Positions 34,450-45,600 of a stretch of DNA of 64,000 nt are shown here, one piece after another. The notes beneath the pieces are model-generated. The model searched no databases. It saw only the letters and a program-made list of their open reading frames with translations, and had not been told where the DNA came from. The DNA comes from an uncultured Lentisphaeraceae bacterium. Its GTDB lineage: Bacteria > Verrucomicrobiota > Kiritimatiellia > RFP12 > DVOR01. The DNA lies in NCBI GenBank assembly GCA_949282555.1, contig CASDPK010000001.1:62001-126000 (forward strand). Reading direction: 5' to 3'. The position numbers and the translations under genes were made by a program. Each line of letters begins with the position of its first letter. The stretch's first letter is position 1.

Positions 34450-35330
34450 GCGTGGCGGCGCAGGGGAAGCGTCAGCGCAAAGCCCGCCGCGGCCACGGCC
34501 AGCACGCCCACGGCCCCGGCCAGCAGACCGGAAAGGCCCTCATGCGAAACGCCGGGCAGCAGATAATCCGCGAAGGGGGCGGCCGTGAAGTTTGGCGCGC
34601 CGGGCAAAAGGGAGAAGCGCTCCATCGTCCACTCAAAGGCATCCGGGAAGGCAGAGGCAAAGGGCGAGAGCGACAACGCCGCGGCGACCAACGCGGTCAG
34701 CGCCACCGTGCCGCGGCGCGGCAACGCCACACCCTCCGCGGGCCGCACCAGCGCCAAAAGGCCCAGCGTCGCCACGCCCTCCACGCACGCCAACGCAAGA
34801 TGCACGGCCAGCAACGTGCCCACCGCCGAAAGCGGCGCTTTGCCGCACGCCAACAGTTCCACGCCAAGGGCCACGGCCGCCAGCATCACCGACGCGCCGC
34901 CCGCCAAGGCCACGGCCGCGCCGCGCGCCCATCCGCGCCCACGCAGCCACGCCGTCAGCAGGCCGCCCACGCCCGCGCCGAGCAGGGCCATATTCAGCAC
35001 ATTGGCCCCCAACATCAGCAAACCGCCATCGGCAAAGAGCAACGTCTGCGCCAGCAGCACCAAGGCCATGCACAGCACGCCGCCGGGCACCCCCAACAGC
35101 GCGGAGGCGAAAACGCCGCCGACCAAGTGGCCGGAAACGCCGCCCCACACAGGATAATTCAGCATTTGGAGCGCGAACACCGCCGCGCCCGTCAGCGCAA
35201 AATCACCGGCACGCGGGGCCGACGCGGGCCGACGCACGAGAAGCGCCGCCGAAGCCGCCACGCCAACGAGCGAAACCGCCGCCGTCACGGGGCAAACGGC
35301 ACCAGAGAGCATTTCGGAAGGAATGTGCAT
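34446..35330 (-). CDS. ECF-type nickel/cobalt transporter component, CbiM-PDGLE fusion
   Basis: The product is a 294-residue membrane protein of the CbiM/NikM/LarM family. It begins MHIP, whose second residue (His) with the N terminus binds the metal. About six helices follow (PVWGGVSGHLVGGVFASALLG is the family core). The C-terminal ~75 residues are a PDGLE-type (CbiN-like) domain (PDAFEWTMERF ... FADYLLPGVSHEGLSGLLAG). Its place ahead of larB, larC and larE suggests nickel supply for the pincer cofactor. The ATPase and Q components are not in the window. AAAGGA precedes ATG 35330, and a -10-like TATCAT lies at 35355-35360. Confidence 0.88.
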   Translation of the reverse strand: MHIPSEMLSGAVCPVTAAVSLVGVAASAALLVRRPASAPRAGDFALTGAAVFALQMLNYPVWGGVSGHLVGGVFASALLGVPGGVLCMALVLLAQTLLFADGGLLMLGANVLNMALLGAGVGGLLTAWLRGRGWARGAAVALAGGASVMLAAVALGVELLACGKAPLSAVGTLLAVHLALACVEGVATLGLLALVRPAEGVALPRRGTVALTALVAAALSLSPFASAFPDAFEWTMERFSLLPGAPNFTAAPFADYLLPGVSHEGLSGLLAGAVGVLAVAAAGFALTLPLRRHA

Positions 35331-35416
35331 AGTGTGATGATCCTTTCTTTTGGAATGATAGCATATGAAGCTCGGCTTCGGGCCGGAAATAATGAAGCCC
35401 GCACCCTTTCGCGTCG

Positions 35417-36424
35417 TCAGACCTCCACGAGCTGATAGGCCCTTGAGCCCAGCCCCAGCGCGGCCGCATGGGCCAGCGTATGCAGACCGTTGCGGCTCTC
35501 CATGCGCTCAACGAGGGCCTTCCCGTCGGGCGCGGCATACACGAGATCCACGCACGCTTGGTCGAGCGCCACGGGGTCAAGCGCGCCAAGGATGCCGACA
35601 TCCTTCATCGTTGGGGCCGCGGGATGGCTGTCGCAATCGCAATCCACCGACAGATGATTCATCACGTTGAGGTACGCCATGGCGCCGGGGCGCGCGTCGC
35701 AGACGGCCTTCGCGGCCTCCGCCATCGCCTCCAGGAAGCCATCCTGATCATCCGCCAACCACCGGGCATCCGTCCGCCCCGCCGAATGGATGAGCAACTT
35801 CCCCGCCCGGGAGGCGAAACCGATGGAGAGATTCTTCAGCGCCCCGCCAAAACCGCCCATCGCGTGCCCCTTGAAGTGCGACAACACGAGGAACGACGCA
35901 TAGTCGCGGAAATGCGCGCCCACAAGATCCTGCCGCAACCGCACCGCGCCCTTGGGCGCCGGCAACGTCATCGTGCCGATGCCATCCATGATGTCCACCG
36001 TCGCGATGTCGGCCCAGCCATGCTCCACCGCCGCGCGGATATGGTCGTGCAACGTGCCGCGCCGGCCGCCGTAGGCCGTGTTGCACTCCACGATGTTGGC
36101 GTCCAGCGCCTGCACCAGCCCTTTCACCAACTGCGGGTTCAGGAAGTGCCGACCGCCCGGTTCGCCGGTGGACACCTTGGCCCCCACTTTGCCCGGAAGC
36201 CTCACCCCCAAAGCCGCATAAACCCGTTGCAGCCCGGCGGGGGAAATCTCCCGCGTGAAAAAGACCTTCGGCCCCGTCTTCCCGGCCCACGCGTTCCGAC
36301 CCTGCGGGGCCGCCGCGGATTGCCCTCCCGAAACCTCTTTCCAGATGCCGTCAAAATCATCGGCCATCGTCCGCCCCGCCGCCAGCGAAGCCAACGACGC
36401 CACAAGAAACTCCCGACGCTTCAT
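35417..36424 (-). CDS. DUF362 domain protein with Tat signal
   Basis: The product has 335 residues. The N terminus MKRREFLVASLASLAAG has a twin-arginine export signal. The body is a DUF362 domain (VECNTAYGGRRGTLHDH, VLSHFKGHAMGGFGGALKNL, LDPVALDQACVDLV), a family of unsettled function that often goes with iron-sulfur domains; no ferredoxin-type Cys cluster is present here. It lies 86 bp upstream of the nickel transporter gene on the same strand and may join that operon. A strong AAAGGAG precedes ATG 36424; a longer start at 36442 lacks a ribosome site. Confidence 0.82.
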   Translation of the reverse strand: MKRREFLVASLASLAAGRTMADDFDGIWKEVSGGQSAAAPQGRNAWAGKTGPKVFFTREISPAGLQRVYAALGVRLPGKVGAKVSTGEPGGRHFLNPQLVKGLVQALDANIVECNTAYGGRRGTLHDHIRAAVEHGWADIATVDIMDGIGTMTLPAPKGAVRLRQDLVGAHFRDYASFLVLSHFKGHAMGGFGGALKNLSIGFASRAGKLLIHSAGRTDARWLADDQDGFLEAMAEAAKAVCDARPGAMAYLNVMNHLSVDCDCDSHPAAPTMKDVGILGALDPVALDQACVDLVYAAPDGKALVERMESRNGLHTLAHAAALGLGSRAYQLVEV

Positions 36425-36454
36425 GGTTCGTCTCCTTTCCATTGATTGTTTTTA

Positions 36455-36485
36455 ATCATACGCCCTGGAGCCGACTCCAAGTCAA
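36455..36485 (-). promoter_or_regulatory. Promoter of the DUF362 gene
   Basis: On the minus strand TTGACT and TATGAT are separated by 19 bp, a little long. The -35 context CCTCTTGACTT is the same as in the adhE promoter. Confidence 0.5.
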
Positions 36486-36518
36486 GAGGAAATCTTCTCG
36501 CATGGGGCGACAATCGAA

Positions 36519-36573
36519 AGGCTCCGTATCCCGATCCGAAGGACCCTGCATCCCACTCCGGAATGCGGTAGGC
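36519..36573 (+). repeat. GGCTCCGTATCCC element between DUF362 and the giant gene
   Basis: AAGGCTCCGTATCCC is identical over 15 bp to the copy at 53270-53284; both are followed within ten bases by a GAAG-containing stretch. A short hairpin (GCATCC...GGAATGC) follows. Confidence 0.6.
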
Positions 36574-36618
36574 CACGACACGTTGCCCACGCCTTCAGAC
36601 GATCGAATGACGAAGCGA

Positions 36619-36657
36619 GAAAAAACCGAAGCCGCCCGAGTGGGGCGGCTTCGGTTT
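36619..36657 (-). terminator. Terminator after the giant gene
   Basis: A 12-bp perfect stem (GGGCGGCTTCGG on one arm, 36643-36654) with a GAGTG loop; on the minus strand it ends in a T run. It lies 16 bp after the stop of the 15.8-kb gene. Confidence 0.92.
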
Positions 36658-36672
36658 CAGCTTTCGCAGGAC

Positions 36673-39600
36673 TTACTGCGCGGCTTCGGCGGCCTTCGCG
36701 CTGGGCTGATAATCCACCTTGAAGAAGCGGTATTCCTTGCCCTCGCACGTGATGGACGGCGTGGATTCGCCCCCAACAGGAATCGTCTTCAAGAGATCCC
36801 ACTTCTCGTCGGAGAGGTTGACCTTACCGCGAACGGCGTAAACCGCCTTATCATTCGCAGCATTGGCAACCGTCTCCGTGACATCGGCAGGCGCAGACGA
36901 GGCCGCCGCACGCGCCCTCGACCGGCCGGTGGAGGCAGGCGCAGAAGTCGCCATCAACTTCCAGCTGAGGTTCAACCGTTCATCGGCCACAGAGATACCG
37001 CTGACGGCGATGTTGAAATCCGCCCCCTGAAGTTGACCGATCGCAGCCGGATCAAGCGTGTTCAACAGAGCGTTTTCGCTCGCATCCTCGCTGAGGGACA
37101 CCGCTCCACTCGTGGCATCCACGCCATAGGTCCGCAGGCCGAAGAGCTGGGCCCCATAGGCCGTGAGGGCACGGTTTCCATTGGCATCCGTCGTCCAGAG
37201 CGCGACACCCGAGCCGCCGGCATAGGAACCACCAATGTAGTTGTCACACCACTTGGAGAAGTCTCCGGTGACATCCTGGCCACTCTGGCGGCCCTGGAGC
37301 CATTCCCAGCTATCGGCAAGCTTGTCGCTGTCCGTATCCACGTCCTGAACGTAGAACTCAACGGCAATGTCCGACCCCTGCAAGCGAGGCTGAACCCCGA
37401 CCGGATCGTAATAATACCCGTCGAGACTGGCCGCTCCGGTGTAGGCATAGCCCCAAGGCTCCCAAACATCGCGCTGTCCGTTGCCATTGAGGTCGAAATA
37501 CGCCATCAAGTAGATGGGATCGGCGCTGGGAAGTCCACGGATCTCAACATCGAAGGCCGTGCTCCAGAACTGCTCCTTGCCGCCCTTCAGAATCTTCCGA
37601 TCCTTGGACATCACCACATAGGGATTGAGCTTGGCGACTTCGGCATTGTCCGCATCATGGACAAGGAGATCGGAGACCGCCGCCGTGGGATTGCCCACAA
37701 AGGCCGGCGTGCGATACGCCTCGACAATGATACGGGCGCCATCGAAGTCCTCGTCGGTCGTGAGGACACCGTTGTAGCGGATCTTCGTCCGCACGTAGTA
37801 GGAGTCCGCGACCTTGTAGTTCGCCCCACCTTCCGACATGCCGGGGGTGGCGGAATCATTGAGGCCGATGTTGAACGCGCCCTCCAACACCTTGGAGGTG
37901 CCATTGTAGGGGTTCAGGCTGAGCGTGTAGGTGTAGGAACCATTGCCGAAGAGCGTGGCCCCGTTCGGGCTGAGTTCGCCCACACCGCGCGGCAGCGTGT
38001 AGCGGTAGCGATACTGCTGCTGCCCGCTGGAGACGGAGCCCTCCATCGCGGCAGGCGAAACCCCGCGCACAGTGGCGTTGTAAACCTCCGTGGACGTGAT
38101 GGAAGCGCCGGACGCATCGCGAATCTTCTGGATCTTCAGCGTGAAGGTCGGCACCTGCACGTTGCTCTTCCACTCGAAGGTCAGCTCGGGATTGTTCTGC
38201 ACCGCGCCGCCCTTCGGAGAGACCATGGCCGCATTGTCTTCGTCAAGGCGTCCGAAGTAGTTGGTCACCACGGCGATATTGTAATCCGTCCACGTCGGGA
38301 CGCTGCCGCCGGCGTTGTACACGTTCTCGGGCACCAACCAGACCTTGTAAGAGGTGGCAAGCTGGTTCTTGGCTTCCGTTCCGGGAAGACCCGAGGCACT
38401 GGCCGCGAAGATATCGTTCTCCGTGAGGTAGGGCTTCTGGGAGTTGTAAAGCTCCTTGTAAACCACCACCTCAGAGTTCTGCGACGGCTCCGAGCCGGCG
38501 ATGTTCTCGAACGGCGTGAGCAGGAGGTAGTAGTTCATGCCAACCCCAACGGGGAACTTCGTGGGATCCAGCGGCTTGCCCGTGCTCGGGTTCATCAGCG
38601 AGGAACCATCCACGCTTTCAACCGTGCCGGTCTCCGCCTCATTGACCAACTGGTCAAGGATCGGCTTCACGTTCACACGGACGGAGCCGGGAGGCGCCAA
38701 GCGCGTGAGCGCCGTGTGCAACGTTGTTCCGGTGGTGTCGAAACCGATATCCACATCGTGCTGATCAGGCACACCGGCAGGCTCATCCTCGTCCCAAGCG
38801 CCATTACCATCCAGATCCAAGAAGATGAAGAAGTTGTTCTTCCCTTCACGGAGGTGGCCGGCGATCGGCACCTGAACGGTGTGCAACGCGCCATTTCCGA
38901 GGTAAGGCGTCGAGAAGACCACATCAGGCGCACCACCGCCCGTGGAATCCGCAAAGCCCTGGATCACCAGCGTGGCATTCGTCACCGTCAAGGCCTCGAA
39001 GTAATCCGCCTTCAGCGTCAGCGAGGGGCGCGGATAATCGTCGCCCGCCGTGGCGGAAGCCGTGTACGTTGGAGCAGTGCGCTTGCCATCGGGCGAGAGG
39101 GCCGCGCGCACCTCGGCCCAGTTGCTCCAACCGTCCGCGTCCGGATCCAGCGCGGCGTCGTGCTGATCAACGCTCACGCCGTTCTTGGCTTCCCACTTCT
39201 CCTCCATGAAGTCGCCGTCAGTGTAGAGCAAGCCCAAGGTCGGGGCGCCGCGGGTGTTCCACTGAGGCACCTGCGCATCGGGCGTGCCCGTGCCAAGCGT
39301 GGAGGCGCGAAGCGGATTGGCGCGGGCACGGAATTCCGCGAAATTCGGCAGCCCATCAACATCCGCATCGACATACGGTCCGTTCTCGCCCTTGTCCGAC
39401 TGCGGATCAAGGCCGTAGTAGTTCTCCCACCAAGTCGGCAGACCGTCGTTGTCGAAGTCTGTGTCGCGCAGGGCATTGGACTGCGCATAGACCACCGTCT
39501 TCAGCCACGACGCTCCGACCGATGTCTGAGGCGTATCGGTCACCGGCGAATCCGGGTCGTAGTCGAACCACGTGGAGACGGCATTGCCATCCTCATCCTT

Positions 39601-42600
39601 CGGGCCATTCGGATCGTCCGGATCCGGAGTTTCAGGGCTTTCGGGATCCGGCTCATCACCACCCGGATGCTTTGGCCCTTCGGGATCGGTCGGATCGTTC
39701 GGGTCAACGGTTTCGCCGGGCTCAAACGTCTTGTTGCCACCCATGGAGGTGTGCTCCAGGACATCAACCACCTTGTTGTTGTCGATATCCACATCCTGAA
39801 TGTAGAACGATGCCACGGCCTCCGTGCCGGAAAGGATCGGAGCGACGGTCTGCGGATCAAAGTAGTTGCCCGTCGGGGCAGACTTACCCGCAGTGTAATA
39901 GCCCCAAGGTTCCCACCGATCACGCTTACCGTTGCCGTTCACGTCGAAGTACGCGATAAGGTAAACCGCCTCGGAGCTGCAAAGACCGCGCAACTGCGCA
40001 GAGATCGCCGTGCGCCAGAACGCGCCATTGGCATTACCCGCGGGGCGGACCTTGTCCTTGGCCACAGAGACGCACGGATTGTAACCCGCCGCCTCACCAA
40101 GGGCCTCGTCATAATCCAACAAATCATCCACAGAAGCCGCCGCGACGCCGTTGAAGGAGGCGGAGTAATGCGCCTCAATGCGCAGGCGGCTGCCATTCTT
40201 CTTCAGGAGGGTGTCCTTCTCGGCATCCCCGGAGAGGAGGGTGCCGGTGTAGTACACCTTCACGGGGAGGAAGTTGGATTCCTGGCGCGGATACCAAGCG
40301 TCCGTGCGCTCCACGCCGGCCTCGCGCATCACCACGCGGAAGATACGCTTGCCAGAGACGTCGGTGGAATCCACCGAACCGCCGAGTTCAATCGGATCGG
40401 CATTGTAAGGCTTGAGACGGATGGACACCGCGTACTCACCGTCGCCGATATAGGTCTTGCCATCGGCTGCCAGCGTTCCCAGCAGATGCGAGAGGTCGTA
40501 TTCGTAGATCGGACGACCGGCCGTGCTCTCGACGGGCGTGCCACAAGGCAAATCAGTGCCTTGGAAAACGACGGCGGGCTCCGCCAGCGTTTCAAAGGCG
40601 TTCTCGCCCTGAGTCTCATCGCCCTTGGCCGCAGGCTTGAGGGCCTTGGTCTTCCAAAGCGTGAGATCAAAGCTCGGCACACGGACATCGGCCGTCCACC
40701 GCACCTTCATGGCGGAAGTATTGTGGAGATACTCACCGGCGGCGGGATGCTCCAAAGAAGCCAACTTCCGCTCAAAGGAGGAGTAGACGTTGGTCACCAT
40801 GCCGATGCAATAGGGCTCGAGGGCCGCGATATCCTCGGAGTCTTCCATCTCTTCGGGATAGAGGAAGACCTTGTAGGTCGTCGCGCCGAAGGCGCCCTTC
40901 GTGCGGGCCGGGAGGCCATTCGGATACGTCTCGGCGATCTGCGCCTCATAGACATAGGGCTTCTTGCCATCGTAGGGCTCGGTGTAGACTTCCACGGCGG
41001 GCAAGGCACCCTCAGAATCGGCGACCTGCGTCACGGAGAGGATGTACTTCGCGTTCGGGTCGTAGACGAAGGGCTCCTTGGCTTCCTCGCCGTCCTGGCC
41101 CTCCTTGGCCGTCTGGGCGGAGGCCAACAGGGAAGCGGTCGGCACACGGACAAAGCCAGGGGCCGCGGCATCCGTGAGCGTCACGTGCAACGTGCGGTTG
41201 TTCTTGTCCCAACCCACGTCCGTGGTGAGCACATCGGGCGTCCCGGCAGGTTCACCGGGATCGAAGACGCCGTTCCCGTTCTTGTCCAAGAAGAGGAAGA
41301 AGCGGTTGATGCCTTCGCGCAGGTGACCTTCGGCGGCGTCGCGCACCGTGTAGTTGCACGGGAAGCCATCCGTCGGCAGGTAATCATAGGAGATTGTCAA
41401 CGTGGAGTCACCGACGGCACCGCCCTCGGCGAACACGCTCGGCATGGTGTTATCGAGCGTCAACGTCACCGCACCACTCTCGTAATCCACGGTACCAACG
41501 GTCACATGGGTGACCTTGGACTCTTCGGAACGGGCGGCACCCGTGGCCCCAACAAGCGCACCAGAACCGTTGTCGTAGAAGAGATAGGTGTCAACAAGCG
41601 TGATCCCACCGCCCGTGGATTCTGTGGAACCACTCGTCCCATAATTCGGATTATGGTTCACCGCACCGTTGCTCCACTCGTAATAGCGGAGCCATCCCTG
41701 GCCAATGGTTCCTCCGGAAACCAACGCCGTGCGGGCATCACGCACCTTGATGGAACCCCGGCAGATTGTGCCGGGCGTCATGTAACCCGAGACCGTGCCG
41801 ATTTGCATGAAACCCATCGTGATGGAACCCGTGGTTGAACCGCTGGCCGAACGGAACGGAATGACAAACGTTGCGTCAGGAGTCTCGGAAGTCGAGGATT
41901 CCGAGTAAGCGTGCAACACAATGTTCACGGATTCCGCCGTTTCAAGATCGCTGACAGCCCCCTCATAATCAATCTTGAAGGAGAGCGCGGGCTGAGGGAA
42001 TTCGGCGATGCGATTGCCGGCGTTGTCGGAGGTGTGGATGGCTCCGGGATTGGTGCTCCGGCGGCCATAACCGATGTAACGGGCCTCGGACCAGTTGCTC
42101 CAGCCATCATTGTCGGGATCGTTCCAAGCATCGTTGCGATCCACGCTCAACACATTGGCATACGCAGCCTCCCAATGATCCTCCATGAAGTCATTGTCGG
42201 TGTAGAGCAGGCCGAAGATCCGCTCGCCGCGCGTGCTCCACTGGGGCACGTGGAAGTCCGGCACACCGTTGCCGAGGGTGGATTCCTTGTTGGGATTGGA
42301 ACGGGCCATGTATTCGGCGTAGTTGGTGAGGTAGTCGCCATCATCGTCGCCATGGGGGCCATTGGAGCCGGTGGCGTCACGCGGGTCAAGGCCGTAGTAG
42401 CTCTCCCACCAGTTGGGCATTCCATCGCCGTCGGCATCATAGGTGGAGCCGGCGCCGAAGTTGTCGTAGAGCCACTTGCCACCCACGGTCATGTTGCTCT
42501 CGCCATCACGGTCGAACCACGTGGAGAAGCCATCCTCGCCGGGCTTTTCGGGATTGTTCTCGGCAAGCGCGCTGGCAGGGTCGGTAGAAGGCGAACCCGT

Positions 42601-45600
42601 CCAGCTCATCCGGTCGTACTTCGCAAAGACGTCGCCAAGCAACAACAGATCCGCGGAAGGCATCGTGCTGTAGGCATCGAACTCCAAGTAATTGACGGGA
42701 TCGAAGGTAATGGTTGAAACGTAGCGGTAGCCATAGGGATTGCCCGTGGTGCGGACGCCAGGATACGACACCGTGGCCGTGACATTGGTGCCTGCGGCAT
42801 GAGGCGTCCAATAGACCGAGTCGGCGGGCTTCAGGTCGGCGACACTGCCGGAGGGCGCGACCAACTTGGGCGAACCCTGAACGTAGGTGATTCCCGCAAG
42901 AAGCCACGGATAGTCGCGCTCCACATCCATCAACGGCAGGTGCGCCACGGTGTTGTGTGCCATCGGCACGAACTCCGTCTCGGTGTACATGGTGCCACGG
43001 AGAACCGCCGGGAGGGTGGCATAATAAGACGTATGCACCTCTTCCGCAGTCGGGAGCGCTCCGAAGACGGAAGGACGATCCGCTTGCGCCTCCGCAGAAG
43101 CCTTCAGCCCCTTGCGGCGGTAGAGGAAGGAGCCGGGAACCGTTTCACCTCCCACCGTCTTCTGACCGGGATAGATTTCCCAAGGCGTCCCCTCCGGTTC
43201 AACGGTTCCAGCCTGGCGTGTGCCGGCAGGAATATCATCGAAGGTGAAGAGGGCCAACAACTCTGGCTCCGTTAGAGCCTGGTAGAACCCATTACCGTTG
43301 TAACGGGTGGTGAAGGCCGTGAGACGATTGGCCTCCAGCTCAGCCTGCGTCAGCTCAAGGCGGTAGTTCGAACGGATCTGATCATCCGTCCGCGCACCGT
43401 CCCAAATACGCACTTCGTCGATGTAACCATGATAGGCCGAAGCATAGAGGTCCTCGAAGGCCGCATCGTCCGGGAGTTTCGCGGAGGAAGCGAACCAGCC
43501 GTCCGCAGGCGTCGCACCGATCACCAGCGGAGCCTTGCGGTAGGTATAGAGCGTGACGTCATCGTTCGGGAAGGCATGGAGCGAGATGGTGCCATTGGCG
43601 GGCTCCAAGCGCGAGGGGGCCTCGTCGGCTTTCACGCCATTGACATAGATTCGCAACGTGGAGCCATCGTAAGTGGCGGCGATATGCGACCATTCCCCAG
43701 CCTTCACACCCATTCCGGAGGCAGCCTTGGCCGTCGGCGAGAGTTGCGGCTCACCAGTGCTCACCACGGTGCCGTTCTGAAGTGCCGTGGCGGTGCCGGT
43801 GTAACGGACGAAGGGCAGATAGACCTGCGATGTCGCATCGAAGGAGAGACCCACTTGGAAGTTGTGGCGGATCTGCGAAGCCGTGGTCTCCGTGGATTCG
43901 TCGAAGCGCCACGGGCGGTCAATCAGGATCTGCTCGCCGGTCTGCCCCGCGTCAGGCTTGATCCAGCACTCGACGGAGAACTTCAACAGAGCCATAGGCC
44001 CGAAGCGCGTGTTGTCGCGAGACTGCATGACGCCCTTGCCCGCGAAGTACGCGGACTGCTGGCGGTCGGGCGAACGCAACGCCTGCGCATCACCGCTCAG
44101 GATGTTGTCATTCGTCTGCTCGACGAGGTCGGGCGTTCCGTCGCCATCGGTGTCATAACCTTCGTTGATTTCGTAAGGCAGAACCGAATCCGTCGGGATT
44201 GGATAATTCTCCAGCAATCCATTTGTACGGTTGACCACATACGGGAAGGCCATGGTGCGCCAGTTGAGCGTCCAATAATCCGTGCGCTCGCTTCCGCTCA
44301 CGCCATGGTCATCGACCTGACCTTCACCGCCCACCGTCGTCTCATCAAGCACATTGGCGTTGAGGAGGCTGTAGAAGCGACGGACAAAGGAGTTGGCATT
44401 GGAGGGATCCGTCATCCACAACGGAGAGGGATCCGTTCCGCTCCGAGATTCCGGATAGAATCCATTGACGGTCTCCTGGTAGTTGGTCAAGCCGTCACCA
44501 TCGGGATCCGCTTCCGGCACACCCGCCATCCAAGGATAGGAGTAGTAGTCATAACCCGTCACCGAGCCGCTCCGCAGGGAATCGTTGAGGAAGGGATTGA
44601 CCTGCGCGGGCGAAAGCTCAATGCTCTCCTCGTGTCCGTGCGGGAAGCAACTCCGAATGTTGTACAGCCATCCCAAACCACCACAATGATAGCTCTCGGC
44701 AATCTTATCGGTGGAGTAATTGACGGCATCCACAAAGGGATAGTTCGTCTCGGCCGAATCCTCAGAGATGGGCCCAAGCAGAGGATTCAGGCCGTGGAAG
44801 ATTTCCCAATAATCGTCCATACCGTCCAAATCGGTATCCGGCACGCGAGGCGACGTGGTCACGAAGGGATCCTCGTAGACCAAGTCAGAAGCCGCATTGG
44901 CCTCGGTCTTGCCATTGCGCACCATCGGGCAATTGCCACCCACGGAAATGGTCATGCGCAAGGCAACCTCATCGGCGCCCATCGGCTCACGGCTCACCAG
45001 CGGAAGACCAAAGAGCACCACACTCTCGCCATAATCCGTGAGGTTGCGGCTCATTGCCTGACGCCCACGGACGGAATACGGATCGCGTCCCTCCGTATTG
45101 CCCTTGTAAGCATCGAACGGCAGGATGACATGGTGGTAACCAATCGGCGCGAGATACTTGCGATAGATCGGATAAACCGTGTCACCATTGGCGCCGGGGT
45201 TCAGCGGCCAGTAGAGGCTTTCCGCATAACCCGTGAGGTTGGAATCCTCCTCGAAGGTATGATAATCGCCACGCGTAGGCTGGGACCACAGGCCGCCATT
45301 GAAACCACGAATCGCCTGACGATACTGCTCCAAGATGAAGGGAGCCTCACTCTTGCGAATGGCCGCTTCGTAAGCGTCGGGCGCATCCGTCTTTGCCACC
45401 GCCTCGGCGAAACCTTCCGGATACGGCGCCTCAAGGCCATAATTCAGATTCGCCGGGAACGGCACTTTGCCATGCATACGCCCAACCAACGACGTGCGGA
45501 ACGTCATGTGTCCGGAATCGAGCACGCCCTTCTTGCTGAGCATATGGAGGATCTGCTCACGGCGAGCCTTCCAAAGGGCCTCCATCCCGCCACCGGCCCG

